A program made the position numbers and the translations under genes. The notes beneath the pieces are model-generated. The model was given only the letters and a program-made list of their open reading frames with translations, ran no database searches and was not told the DNA's origin. Shown here in pieces: positions 44,400 through 55,850 of a DNA stretch of 64,000 bases. This stretch comes from Mauremys mutica (lineage: Eukaryota; Chordata; Testudines; Geoemydidae): positions 15,025,225-15,089,224 of the forward strand of contig NC_059073.1 in NCBI RefSeq assembly GCF_020497125.1, written 5' to 3'. Every line of letters starts with the position of its first letter. The first letter of the stretch is position 1.

Positions 44400-44812
44400 G
44401 TAGGATCAGTACTTGAATACTGTGTCCACACTCAAAAAAGGGTGTTGAAAAATGGGTTTAGAGAAAAGCTACGAGCATCACTAAGATCTGAAAAATATGC
44501 CTTAGTGTGGGACTTAACCTCGATCTATTTCATTTATTGAAGAGAAAGTGAAGAGATGACTTGATCACCGTCTCCAAGTATGTATGTGGGAAAGACATTT
44601 CTGATGGCAGGCAGTTCTTTGAGCCAAAAGATCTCGGTGTTCTTCCTTTCTGCTTAAAGCTGAAGGTGGACAAATTCAGATTAGAACTAAGGGACACGTT
44701 TTTAACAGCGAGGGGAATTAACCATCGGAACAACTTGCTTCAGGATGTGGGGGAGTCTCCATCACTAGAACTGTTCAAATTAAGACTGGATGTCTTCAGT
44801 GAGCGATGCGGG
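44400..44812 (+). repeat. Old CR1 LINE 3' fragment
   Basis: The stretch keeps CTTGATCACCGTCTCCAAGTA, ATTCAGATTAGAACTAAGGG, TTTTTAACAGCGAGGGG and GGAGTCTCCATCACTAGAAC in CR1 ORF2 C-terminal order, plus strand. The frame 44561-44812 shows FRLELRDTFLTARGIN and ESPSLELFKLRLD. Divergence is higher than in the copy at 26553, so it is an older insertion. Confidence 0.7.
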
Positions 44813-45540
44813 TGCCTCAGCACCTCTGGAAATCAGTGCTTTGACATCCTCCTGTGCTCAAGAGTGGAATCAATATTAAAGGGTCCAGGACTGTTTCCCA
44901 TGTGTGCCTTGTGCATGTCCTGAACTAGGGTGCATCCCAAGCGTGTGTGCTTTCTACAGTCAGATGTCTTATCCCTCTCGTGTAGCTGAGCATGCTCTGT
45001 GTGAGCACAGTGCTCTGCTTTGGGAGGACAGGCACCTGGATCTACTGCCGTGAAGCTGCTTAAGAATCTTTAACTGCTGCTGCTGGTGTCAGAGAGAACT
45101 ATGTGCTTTTGCCTTCTTCTTGAGATCAGTGCATTATCTCAGAGCACTCCTAGGGCCTCCTTCTGCTCTCCATCCAACCTCGCTGAAGTCAGTGAGGTTG
45201 CATGGATATAACTGAGTGCAGAGTTTTTCCTGTTTTAGTTCTTTTTAATCCCCCTTACTTATCCTCTAAATGTCATTCACTCTGCTCTTCAATGCTGTAA
45301 TTGTATTATTTACAGTCTGTTTGCAAAACTCTTTTTGGCACATGGCTTTACACTCTGAAGGAAGCTATCAAAATAAAACGGCAGCCCGTGTGTGCTGTGG
45401 CATGAAGATCTTGTCATAGCTCATCAGAGATCTGTAAGGGCTGGCTTAATTGGCAAACTCTGACCTGGCTTGCACCCCCTGCGTAAACAGACATAGCAAC
45501 TAGATTGCTGTCCATCTCTGCAAAGTCCCCGCCCAAGGAA
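44813..45540. other. No gene seen
   Basis: A half palindromic repeat (GGGTGCCTCAGCACCTCTGG) sits at 44810-44830, right behind the CR1 copy. No exon is supported. Confidence 0.5.
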
Positions 45541-45544
45541 ATTA

Positions 45545-45650
45545 ATATTAGTCATGCTTCTTACAGTGATACCTAAGGACCAGCCAAAAATGGGGGCCCG
45601 TTCTAGGCACTGTACAAACACAGTGGTAGATGGTTTTGGTAACATTTCAG
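45545..45650 (-). repeat. MIR-like SINE tail fragment
   Basis: CTTACAGTGATACCTAAGGACC, GGGGGCCCGTTCTAGGCACTG and TACAAACACAG match the tail-proximal part of the SINE family at 2315-2830. Confidence 0.5.
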
Positions 45651-46044
45651 TGAAACTCAAAAGATTTTGGGCAGCTCTATTCAACTTCTTTGTCTGGCAC
45701 CACTGGTGTGGTGAGGAGGTCTACAGAGTGTGCCCTCTAGCTAGACAAGCTATCAGTGAGGCTGAAGAGGGGTGGGCTGCATAGTTATGCATTTGAGCCC
45801 AGCATGCATCTTGCTAATTCCAAGTGCATTTGTTTTAAGGCGTTAACATGGGCTAAGTGAAGGTCTAACGGGATGAAGTGAGAGCAGGGGGGTGAGTGAG
45901 TATTTGTGGCTTAGCAGCCATAAAAAGAGCCATTTGAAGAGGGGTTGGATGGAAGGGAGTGAGGTTGCATGGCATATGGAGGCATATGGAATAACATGGC
46001 AAAAAGGCAGAAGCAAAAGGGTCTCTCTCTGTGTAGCTTAGCTA

Positions 46045-46290
46045 TTTATCTGGCTCTCATTACCGTAGTATCTGAGCACCTCACAGTCTTTAATGTGCTA
46101 ATCCTCACAACATTCGTGTGAGGTAGGGAAGTGCTATTATCCCAATGTTACATATGGGGAACTGAGAAACCAAGAGACTAAGTGACTTGCCCAAGGTCGC
46201 ACAAGAATGTCTGTGGCAAAGCAGGGGATTAAAGTCAGGTTTCCTGTGTTGCAAACTAGTATGCTAGCCACTGGCTCCTCCTTCCTCCCT
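46045..46290 (-). repeat. MIR-type SINE, near full length
   Basis: The reverse strand gives a tRNA-like head (from GCCAGTGGCTAGCATACTAG), then the core (CTTGGGCAAGTCACTTAG, TCAGTTCCCCATATG) and a 3' part (GATACTACGGTAATGAGAG). The order is that of an amniote CORE-SINE on the minus strand, about 245 bases. It resembles the plus-strand copy at 27208. Confidence 0.7.
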
Positions 46291-47160
46291 GGCATGGAGA
46301 CCGAGTAAGGCATCCAGAACCATGGAAGGGCACATAAATTAAATAGCCCTGCCCCCTCCATTGGGATTTTAACATAGAGAGAACTGAAGGAGATGGAGCC
46401 TTGAAGGAGAGGCTCAACTTGCTGAGGGACGCAACAGAAAATCAGTGGAGGAGGGGTTTGAGAGCTGGGCTAGTTGCTGCACTGGAGAACTGACTGGACC
46501 AGCATGGAGAGATGATGGAAATGGTGGTGGCAGTGACATTGTTTTCCTCACTGATATTTCATAAGCTGTGTTGGGGCCTGCCATTGGTGCCCACTTGGCC
46601 TTTGCCTTCCTCTGCCGCCTCTTCATCACCATGGGGTCTGAGCGCCTCCCAAACTACGTGCATTTATTGTCCTGATTGCTGCTTTCAGGTCCCCCTGGAG
46701 GGAATACAAAAAAAATTGCCCCAGAGGCAGAAAAAAACAAGTTTAGAAGCATGTTGCTGGGCTTTGTGTGACAGGTGGCGTTGGGGGGGCCCTTTTCATG
46801 GTCCATAAACATCTGCACTTTCTGGCCTGCCTTGTCTCTCCCCCAGCCCTCCTGCCCGTCACACTGAGAAGGACTAAGCTCCCATTGCACAAATCTCTCT
46901 GTAGCCTGCTTTTCCTCTTATCACACTGAGTTCCACAGTCATCTCCTCCTTGGCTTCCACAAGGCTGTCCAGCAGCAGTGTCTTACTAACATGGGAAATT
47001 AAGATGTGGTTTGGTTTTTTTTGTAATATCCAAAATAATAATGGGAGCACCCACAGTTATATTGGGATTGCAACAAAACTGAGAGTAGAGAGAAACCCCA
47101 GGAATCAGGGCATGAGAGCCATGAATCGACGTTCCCTATGGACAGTTTGCTCCTTAATTG
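46291..47160. other. No gene seen
   Basis: No exon with splice signals and no transposon with ends. Short open frames on both strands lack known domains. Confidence 0.5.
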
Positions 47161-47164
47161 CCCA

Positions 47165-47275
47165 CATCAGGGTTTCTTGCATCTTCCTCTGAAGCATCTT
47201 GTACTAGTCGGGAGACAGGATCCTGGCCTAGATGGACCCACAAGTCTGACCTGACGCAGCAATCTCTGTGTTCCA
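47165..47275 (+). repeat. CR1 LINE 3' fragment
   Basis: TTGCATCTTCCTCTGAAGCATC, GGGAGACAGGATCCTGGCC, TAGATGGACCCACAAGTCTG and ATCTCTGTGTTCC repeat the 3' end seen at 23589-23720. Confidence 0.7.
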
Positions 47276-49140
47276 GATCCCCGTCTCCTCAGGCAAGGGA
47301 TGAATTCTGTGCTGCATAAGTTCCCTGACGGTTGCCCAAGTCTTGAGCAACATGCTGATTATCTTTCTCACCACTGTGGTTAGTCAGGTCCCTGGGCACA
47401 TCATGTCTCCTTTTCTCTCTCCCATGTGCTGCCAGTCTCTGTACAGCAAGCTCCAGTGCTTCTCCCCACATTGTAATCGGATGCCAAAAATCTTTGGGTC
47501 TCCGCATTGCATTTTAGGTACTGCCTGTGGTGGCAATGGTGCAAGACCCCCCGCCCATCCTATTGGGAGGCATTGTGTTGCCTTCCCAGAGCTCCAAGCC
47601 TACAGGAAGAATGCTGCTGTATTACTTCTAGGACAGTGCAGGGTGTGGTCCCAGCCACAGCCAGCCAGCTCTTCCAGTGAGTAACAAATGGGGCAGGCAG
47701 AGCCATGTCCCTCTCACCTCTTTAGGAACAGTTTGTTCTAGGAGGTTCCCTTGTAGCCAGGATAGCACAGGGACTGCACTTGTAGCTGGTCTCTCACCCA
47801 GACATGCACAGGAGTGGGGAGGAAGGGTCCCTGTGCTCCAGGGCTAGGCATAATCGAATACTGCTATTTATTACTAGTTGGACCAAATCCAGGAGCTCAG
47901 AACCGAACCCTTCCAAATTTCAGCATGGGGAGATCTTTGGCTGCAAACTCAGCCCTACAATTTTGATTCTGAATCAGTTCCAGAACTGGCGGGGGCCTGC
48001 GTTGCAGTTCTGGTTTAGGAATGGCCATTCTTATGAGATCTCTGCCATTTTGAGCTCAGATCTTGGTTGCATCGCACTAGAACCAAATTCTGACCCTGGT
48101 GAGGCCTGGTACCAGAGCTCCAAACCCAGTCTAAGCTTGATCTCAGTCTGTCAACTGTCTCCTTGGCCCATCCCTTTGGATTCTTTTCCTCTACACCATT
48201 CACTATTGTCAGGAGCTCTTTTTCCTTAAACTCAAGGCTTGTTTTTGTACTAGCTGTTTAAGACAGTGCTACCGCAGGTGTAAGTAATAAAGTCTGAACT
48301 GAGGTGAGGCAACAATAGCAGAAAGAGTGGCTGCAATTCGAAGCAGTTCCACAGGAATGACCAACACAAAATTGCAGGGTCTGCTTTTCAGTGTTGACAT
48401 GCATTCAGTGTGTTTCTACCAAGTCTTCACTCACCATCTCTCGCCGGATATTTTCAGATGCTCCTCCCTAGAGGATATGCTCTAATATGACAAGACTGTT
48501 TTCAGGCCTATTGCTGCAGTGGCTAGCCACACACAAATGAAAAGAGTAGCAGCCTCTAAAGGCTAAAGACTTTTGACTCAACTATCAGGTTGCATTGTCT
48601 TGGGGGCAAGTGACTCAGAAGGTCAGTGGTGTTAGGATCTATCATGCGTCTGTGGTGCATAATTGTGTGTGTGTGTGTGCATGTGCTGTCTCCCAGAGAT
48701 GTCACTGGATGGAACCTCAGACCTATAAAGGAAGGGTTGGAGTGTGTGTGTGGTGTCACTTTCTAGTGTCTGGCACTCAATAGAAATCCTGCATAATGAT
48801 GCAGCTTACTTGCTGTTCTTTTAAATAATAAACTATAAGCTTATGGTCAGAAATGAATGACCAAATTCTGTTTCTTGTTAAATAGATGAGCCAGCTGCTT
48901 TTAATGACCAGGGATGACTAAGCATTTTCTGCTGATGATCAATATAGTGGAATGAGAACAAGCTCCCTTCACACATTACTGTATGTAAACCCCTCTCCTG
49001 CACGCGCCTTGCATCAGTAAAGTACAACAAAACATTTGATGCACTTGTGCTGCGATATTGTAACATTTTTTTTAATACCTCAAGTGGAGAGAAGGCCTAG
49101 TGTCCTGCCTCTGCTAGCTGCTTGGACATAACCAGACTGA
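47276..49140. other. No gene seen
   Basis: A short GT run lies at 48664-48679. No exon or recognised element is supported; the 141-codon frame at 47804-48229 has no known domain. Confidence 0.5.
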
Positions 49141-49363
49141 GGCCATGTCTACACTAAAGACCTACACCCCTGACCAATGTAGTTATAATGACCTAATCCC
49201 CTCGTGTAGCCAGCACTGTGTAGATGGAAGAGCTTCTCCCATCGACACAGCTATCACCTCTTGAAGAGGTAGATTAACTACACTGATGAGGGGGAAAGCT
49301 CTCCTGTCAGGGCAGTAGCGTCTACAGCAGTAAAACAGCAGCACTGTAAGTGAAGACAAGCCC
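49141..49363. mobile_element. MITE of the TCTACAC group
   Basis: The left end GGCCATGTCTACACTAAAG and the right end GTGAAGACAAGCCC are inverted copies with some decay. CATCGACACAGCTATCACCTC in the middle is typical of this turtle group. A truncated left end of a relative (GGGCCTTGTCTATACTGAAC) follows at 49453-49490. Confidence 0.65.
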
Positions 49364-49795
49364 TGGGAATGAATTTTCATTGACAAAGTGCCTAACATAG
49401 AATGACCTTTCTTGCCCCAAATCCAAGTCTGTTACCTGATCCCTGGTCTCTAGGGCCTTGTCTATACTGAACAACGTCGCAATAAGTCAACCTGTTACGG
49501 TTCTGTGGCATGGTGATAAGAACTGCAGAACCCAGCCCGTGCTGCAGTTTCCTTCATGGGTACCTTGGTGAAGGTGCATTGGTGGTTTATTGGCTCTGAA
49601 GTTTGCTAATGGAGGTGCAGCCTACTACTGAATAATGACTTTTTGGCTTCTTTAGTCCCACATAAAAATTGTAAGGGAGACTTTACCTGGACAATTCTTG
49701 CCTGATTCAGCATGCAGCATTTCCAGTACCTCATCGTCGCTGCAAGGGACAGTGTTAATTTATGGTGGATTTTAGAATGACTTTTTTTTTTTAAT
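49364..49795. other. No gene seen
   Basis: Contains the truncated MITE end at 49453-49490 and a T run at about 49782-49793; otherwise nothing recognised. Confidence 0.5.
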
Positions 49796-50375
49796 TTCAC
49801 AGACTTTAAGGTCAGAAGGGACCATTATGATCATCTAGTCTGACCTCCTGCACAATGCAGGCCACAGAATCTCACCCACCCACTGCTGTAACAAACCCCT
49901 AACCTATGTCTGAGTTATTGAAGTCCTCAAATCGTGGTTTAAAGACTTCAAGGTGCAGAGAATCCTCCAGCAAGTGACCCGTGCCCCAGGCTGCAGAGGA
50001 AGGCGAAAAACCTCCAGGGCCTCTGCCAATCTGCCCTGGAGGAAAATTCCTTCCCGACCTCAAATATGGCGATCAGCTAAACCCTGAGCATGTGGGCAAG
50101 ACTCACCAGCCAGCACCCAGGAAAGAATTCTCTGTAGTAACTCAGATCCCACCTCATCTAACATCCCATCACAGGCCATTGGGCATATTTACCTGCTGAT
50201 AATCAAAGATCAGTTGCCAAATCAATTGCCAAAATTAGGCTCTCCCATCATACCATCCCCCACATAAACTTATCTGGCTTTAAGACTAAGCTTGATGTGT
50301 CTTTTGCCCCCACTTCTCTCCTTGGAAGGCTGTTCCAGAACTTCACTCCTAGCTGCTCCCCTGAATTCCACTGAC
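49796..50375 (-). repeat. CR1 LINE 3' fragment, about 580 bp
   Basis: GACTTTAAGGTCAGAAGGGACC and TCATCTAGTCTGACCTCCTG open the 3' end. GAGGAAGGCGAAAAACC, GGAGGAAAATTCCTTCCC, CTCTGTAGTAACTCAGATCC and TTGGAAGGCTGTTCCAGAAC follow in the order of a CR1 subfamily read in reverse. The copy ends near the conserved CCACTGACC stretch. No reading frame survives. Confidence 0.8.
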
Positions 50376-50606
50376 CAAACACACCAGGGGTCCAGGGTTG
50401 TAGTGTTCTTGTAGGCTGACTTCATGTAGGCTAGAGATGAAGGGAGATGATTAGAGCTGAGTGGGAAACAGGTTTCCTATGAAAAATGTTGAGTTTTCAA
50501 ATAAAATGTCCATTCTGCATATGGATGAAACCCAAACCTCTTGAAGGTGTGTGTGTGGGTTTTTTTTGTGAATAACCAGAGAAAGGGGAAGAGAGAGAGA
50601 AACAGC

Positions 50607-50722
50607 CATCCCAGAATAGCACTTACCTGGGAGGTGGGAGACCCAGGTTGAAGTCCCTGCTTTGTCCGATTCAGTCTCCCACATCCCAAGTGAATGCTCT
50701 AACCCCTGGGCTATTTTGGGGT
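50607..50722. repeat. Palindromic element built from a tRNA-like head
   Basis: AGCACTTACCTGGGAGGTG followed by GGAGACCCAGGTTGAAGTCC resembles a Pol III promoter region with a B box (GGTTGAAGTCC, one mismatch). On the right, CTCCCACATCCCAAGTGAATGC is the inverted copy of the left part. The element can therefore fold on itself. I recognise it as a dispersed turtle repeat and cannot name the family. Confidence 0.45.
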
Positions 50723-50913
50723 GTGGTATTCCAGCCTGTACTTAATAAACCTTTCCAAAGACAGTTTTGTTGCTTAAAAAATATTCCCAGTCAGCTCAAG
50801 ATATGAAACCTCATAAACCCTGCTCTTCCACCTCAACGTTGGCAGTCAGTTGAACTAGAGCAGCAGGATGATATGACTCAATATTTCCCTAGTTGTGGGA
50901 TTTTGAAATAGAC

Positions 50914-51285
50914 CATTTAAAAAGAGACTCAACTTAAAAATTGCTTTTTTGACCTGAAAATGTTTCTGTTTGCAGTGTTGTGGTAGCTGTAGGTCCCAGG
51001 GATAAGCAACAGTCTAAGATGATCATAACTGAAACAGACTGGAGGAAAGTTTTATTTCCAGTAGTGCATTTCACTGTTTTCCCTGCATAGTCAGTCACTT
51101 GGTCAGTTTCCTGTTTGGGTCTTTTACTCAGCAACAGGGGGTGAGAAACATTTTTAATAGATTTTTTTTTATTATTTTAAATCCACCAAAATTGGCAGTG
51201 GGACTCAGGTGTTGTACAAACAAATACTTTAATCTCTTCTTTTTTTAAAAAATGTACTTGATTTCAAATTATTCCTTCAACTAGT
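50914..51285 (+). repeat. Unclassified 370-bp repeat, copy A
   Basis: Shares, in the same order as the copy at 53537-53910, the words GAAAATGTTTCT, AACTGAAA, TAGTCAGTCA, TGTTTGGG, AGCAACA, AATT-GGCAG, AGGTGTTGTA and ACTTGATTTC. Copy A has about 20 extra bases after TGTTGTGG. Neither has TIRs or a tail that I can see. Confidence 0.6.
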
Positions 51286-53536
51286 TAATTGCCCCTGTTA
51301 ATTCTGCATCTAGTCATTTTCTTCCAATAAACAGTCTTAAAGTTAAGAGACTGTGAATTCCTAATAATGTAGATCTAAATTCTGCTCCCAGTCATGTAGT
51401 GGGTGTTGCATTCAGTATCGGGTGGCAGTGTGGCTCTCAGTTTGGGGGTGAAGGAATGACTAGTGTGTTTGATGCTTACTAAATTATCAGTTATTCTCTT
51501 GTCCTTCTCTGTGTGCTGAACAAGGGGGTGGGGGGGAATCCTGCCAAAGAGCTTTTTTAAAATGAAAGTTGTCTGATTAGAGTGCTAGATTAACATTCAC
51601 CTGGGTAAAAGAAATAACAATTAGATATCTCAGTCCTAACCTAGACCCTGATAAAATGAAAAGAGCAGCTTTCAAATATCAGCAAGTTACCCAATGTTTG
51701 CTGTGTGTGAGAAGAGGCGTATAAGCCCTTTGCTCAGTACTCTGCCTCTGTTAGTACTTTGCAATCCAATAATGACTGTTTATGGGTAAATGCCAGAATG
51801 CTTACAAATGAAGTCGGGCTGGCACTCCTCCATCCTGACCCAACTTGATCATGTTCTAGATGAAGGAAAATTGAATGAATGCTTATTATTAAAAGCTGAT
51901 TTTTGTGGAGCCTCCTGAAATGTGCGTCAAAGTAATTTACCAAATGAATGACACAGTTGGAGAATTATGCAACATATAATGGAATTTTCAAAATTCAGGG
52001 TTCATCATTAGGCAGGCTTATTGGACAGGCTTGATCTGCACTGTCAACTGGTCCTTTGTACATGTGTACAGTCAGAATTCCTGGGACTGCAAATGCATTA
52101 GGCTGTCAATTGCACACTTATAACGCACATGCTCCTGCCAGCCTCTTTTTGAAAATCAGGCCCTATTCTAATGTTGTTAATTAAATCCACATTACATGCT
52201 AGTATCTGTCTGCACTTTACTAGCTTATTGATGGGACTGGTTGTAGCATACTGCAGTGGAGTGGGCTAACTGAGTTTGAAATTGGGATTAAAGTGGGATT
52301 TTCACAATGAAAAATCTTCCATTGAGTTCAGTTTAGCGAATAAATCTAGATGAACTTTCACTGAAATGTTGTTCTCTATCAGCTTCATGAATGGAACCAG
52401 CTCTAATCATGTCCTCTTAGCAGCAGTGAACAATTTCTGAATTTACTACAGTAAGGTTTTAATCTCTGCCTGGTATGAAGATGCTTTTTGTGGGGTGGAT
52501 TTTCTTTTTTTTCTTATGTATTTGTTCTGCAAATATTATTTGTATAATAGTTGTCTGGAGAATAAACAGATGCACAGATGGAGTATTGAGTTAAACCAGG
52601 TGTTGAAACGGTTAGGCAGTTGCTGCTTGGTATATGAATAAGTTATTAGTAAGCATTACGTGCAGGTTTTGTACAGGTAGTTTGAAGATTAACAGCCTCT
52701 GCACTGAGTCACCGACATTAAAGTGACAGTGTAATTCATTTTAGTCTACTTCATGGCTTGGCATCTTGGGGCCTGATTTTCAGATATGCTGAGCATCAAC
52801 AAGTCTCGAGTCAAGTTAACAGGAGATGCAGGTGCTCAGCGTCCATGAAAGTCAGGCTCTTTAAAGTCTTCCCCACCTCCCATATGCTACTTTGCAGTAC
52901 AAGCATCCCAGGACACTTTAGAAGATGCTGTTACAGTGCTTCTGCTATGGTGACAAACCAACTGATGTTAACCATTGAGGCAAAGTAGTGCCTCCAGGTC
53001 TGACGTGCTTCTCAGGCCATGTCCCATATACAATGCTTGTCCCTCAAAGTTCAAGGGCTAGACCCTGCCGAGGAGAGATTTGACTGCTGCTAATTAGGAT
53101 TTCCAGGGTTCATCTCAGGAACATGTTGGATTGGGACAGTGTTTCACAACACCCCCAAAATAAGGGATCAAAAGCAGGACATAGGCAGATATGATGTGAC
53201 CACCCTTTTGTAACGGAGTAGTGCCCTGTTGGCTAGACTCTGGGAGCGGTGATGGAGAAGAGCTACAGGTAGCTGACCCTGGGTATTTATTACTTGTTTT
53301 TGCATGCATTGTGAAAGCACCTGTCTCTCTAGCATCTGGACACTGCTCTGATGGGGAGGGGGAGGGGATAAGCCTGCATTCCCTTATTCCAGTGAGTATT
53401 TCTCCTGAAGCCAATGGGACTACTCTTCTGAGTAAGAATTGCTCATGTGAGCAAGAGTTTACAGGCTCTGGCATGGATGAATTTAAGAAAGCCCCCTCTG
53501 TTCTGGGCCATCTTTCTTTTTTCCACTCAGGTGACT
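51286..53536. other. No gene seen between the two repeat copies
   Basis: The stretch contains one self-complementary repeat (52771-52858: GCCTGATTTTCAGATATGC at the left, CATGAAAGTCAGGC at the right). No gag/pol-like frame is present that would make copies A and B the LTRs of one element. A reverse-strand frame of 165 codons at 53115-53612 has no known domain. Confidence 0.5.
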
Positions 53537-53910
53537 CATTTAAAAGGAGACTGTCAACGTAAAAAATCACACTTCTACCGGAAAATGTTTCTACTGTTGT
53601 GACAAGCAGCAATCTGAGATGACAATAACTGAAAGAAAGGGGAGAGAAAAATATTTCAGTTTCTTAAAGCCTGTTTACTATCTGCATGGTGTGTTTCATT
53701 GTTTTCCCCTGTATAGTCAGTCAGTTTTGCCCAGTTGATTGGTTGTTTGGGTTGTTTACATAGCAACAAGAGAGAGAATGAATATATGTATTTTTAAGGA
53801 TTTTTGTTTTTAATTGTAAAGCCACAAAATTTGGCAGGGGGAGTTAGGTGTTGTAAATGAAAACATTTTCATGAGGCTTTTTTTTTTTTTAAATGCACTT
53901 GATTTCTAAT
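53537..53910 (+). repeat. Unclassified 370-bp repeat, copy B
   Basis: Second copy of the sequence at 50914-51285, in the same orientation and 2.62 kb downstream. Identity is moderate with several small gaps. It ends in a T run and AAATGCACTTGATTTC. Confidence 0.6.
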
Positions 53911-55308
53911 TAGCTAGTACAAGATTTGGTTTGTGCATTGCACTGACCCTTTTAAAATATACTTTCTCTTTTCTATCCTTGCTCCTCTGTCTGTCTCCAT
54001 CACTCCTTACACCATCGGTCTTGGTGATTCTCTTGCTCTCCACCTTCCTTGGTGTTTCAATGTTTTGAAGCAGTTGTTCCCACTCCTGCCTCTTCTCTTT
54101 TCCTCTGTCATGCCTGTTGCCTTTCAGTCTCTCTCTAATCTGACCCCACATCAGTCCTTCCAGATCCTTTCTATTCTCTTCCTGCTCATTGTCCACTCAC
54201 AGGCTTTTCACACGCACTCTTAGCCTCCCTTGCCTACCACAATCTTTCTCCATAATCAGTCATTCTGCCCCCACTCTCACCTACTGGAAGGGCTAAGTGA
54301 GACTTTAGGGCCATGGGAGACAGTGACTGTAGAAGTGTTCTCCCAGACCTGGGGACACACGCATTCTTCCCCCAACCTCTGCAAGTTTCTTGGTTGTACT
54401 TCACGCTCACTGGAGCAGATGCTGAGATACCACAGGAATGAGCATGGGTTAGACAGAGGTAGAGTGAAGAGGACTTTGTTCTCCAGGGTTGTTTGCCTAT
54501 CACGGCTCACTTGCTGTGAATTAGTACACCAGCAAAGTGGGGGTTGTCTAGTTTATCCCCTATTGATATGGGATCCATCCCTCATGCAGGATGTCTTGTA
54601 ATAAAAATAGATTTTTAGGGTGATTTTATAACAATCACTACATTTCTGCATATGGTGTTATCTAATTGTATAAGCAGTACCACATGGGCTGTGTGTAGAA
54701 GGTAGCTAAGAATAGGTACAGCACTATTCTAAATAGGTTCTTGTACTGTGCTCAGCACCAGAGAATCTGAGCACCTTAATAGTGCATAAAGCAGCATGAC
54801 TGTTACCTGTTGGTGGTTCTCGTATCCTTTCCCTTAGGGGAGAAGTGTGTGCTGTGGAATGGCTCGTTCTGCTAGGCTTTTTAGGGTTGTTTATTATTAT
54901 TATTATTTATTTTAAATATACATGGTGTGTTAAAGAAGGAAGGTCAAAGAAGTGTGCCTCACACTTGGAGTGGAGGGTGATGAGGTTTGTGATAGCCCTG
55001 AGTTCCTGAGGTACTTCATTTCATAGTCTGGCACTGGCCCCCAAGAAAGCCCCCTCTCCTGCACAGATGAGCTTTACCTTTATTGTAGAGTTCCGTTGTG
55101 CCAGAGGAATGAAATTGTCGACCACAGTCTTCATCCGAGAACTTTAGGGGATTTTTTTTTCATTGAGCACCCTGAAGATAAGGACTGAGACACTGAATTT
55201 GATTCAAACATCTATGGGAGGGCCTGATCTGGAGCAGTCTGTATTCAAGTGAGTAGTTCCTCCCAATCAGAATTACTTACCCGAGTAACATTTTCAGGAC
55301 CAGGCCTT
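53911..55308. other. No gene seen
   Basis: Pyrimidine-rich at about 53960-54200. A remnant near 54715-54810 (GTACTGTGCTCAGCACC, TCTGAGCACC) may belong to a MIR-type SINE. No exon is supported. Confidence 0.45.
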
Positions 55309-55328
55309 GAATAATAATAATAATACAA

Positions 55329-55361
<33 letters not shown>

Positions 55362-55850
55362 TATTATTACAGTAGTGCAGGCCCCAACGGAAATCAGATC
55401 CCCATTGTGCTAGGCTCGGCAGGAACACATAATGTAGAGTTAAGTTACAATATAAAGCCCTTGGTCCTCCAGCTCCTAGAGAGGACCAGAACATGAGTGG
55501 GGAACTTTTGGGTGATCTTTGGTAGAGATGTTATACCTGTGGTAGATATAAGTCTGTGTGTCTTGTCCTTGTCTGCATGAGAGACAGTCTCTGCAATGAG
55601 GCGTTAACAGTCTAAACGAGGCAGACAAGGGAAGCGGCATTACTCTCATTTTGTACATTGGAACTGAGGCCCGAAATGAAGGGACTGATCGAAAGCTCAC
55701 TGAAGTTTTTCCATCAGCCTCAGTGAGAACTAGATTAGACCTTGTGTGTAGCCTGAAGTTGCACAGGAAATCTGTGGGAAAGCCAGAATGAGAACCATGT
55801 CTCAATGGGTCCCAGTTCAGGCCCTTAACCACAAAGCTATTCTTCTATTG
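55309..55850 (-). repeat. MIR-like SINE with long ATT tail
   Basis: A trinucleotide tail (55309-55369) is followed by ACAGTAGTGCAGGCCCC, CCATTGTGCTAGGC, GAGACAGTCTCTGC, AACAGTCTAAACGAGG, TACATTGGAACTGAGGC and GAAATCTGTGGGAAAGCC. The order is the same as at 2315-2830, on the minus strand, ending in a tRNA-like head remnant GGCCCTTAACCACAAAGC. An insertion of unknown origin separates the two halves (about 55470-55585). Confidence 0.6.
55310..55369. repeat. Inverted trinucleotide repeat (AAT)n-(ATT)n
   Basis: About five AAT units (55310-55324), then ACAAA, then about fourteen TTA units to 55369. The two arms are complementary and can fold as a hairpin. It is the tail of the SINE on its right. 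Confidence 0.9.

Noticed and set aside
47804..48229. 141-codon plus-strand frame
   Set aside because: No known domain and no splice sites of note around it.
53115..53612. 165-codon reverse-strand frame
   Set aside because: No family resemblance; part of it overlaps the repeat copy at 53537.
50914..53910. Copies A and B as LTRs of one retroelement
   Set aside because: They lack TG...CA ends, TATA box and poly(A) signal in LTR order, and no primer site or coding remnant lies between them.
55310..55369. CRISPR-like or tandem array
   Set aside because: It is a simple trinucleotide tail of a SINE. No spaced repeats occur anywhere in the window.
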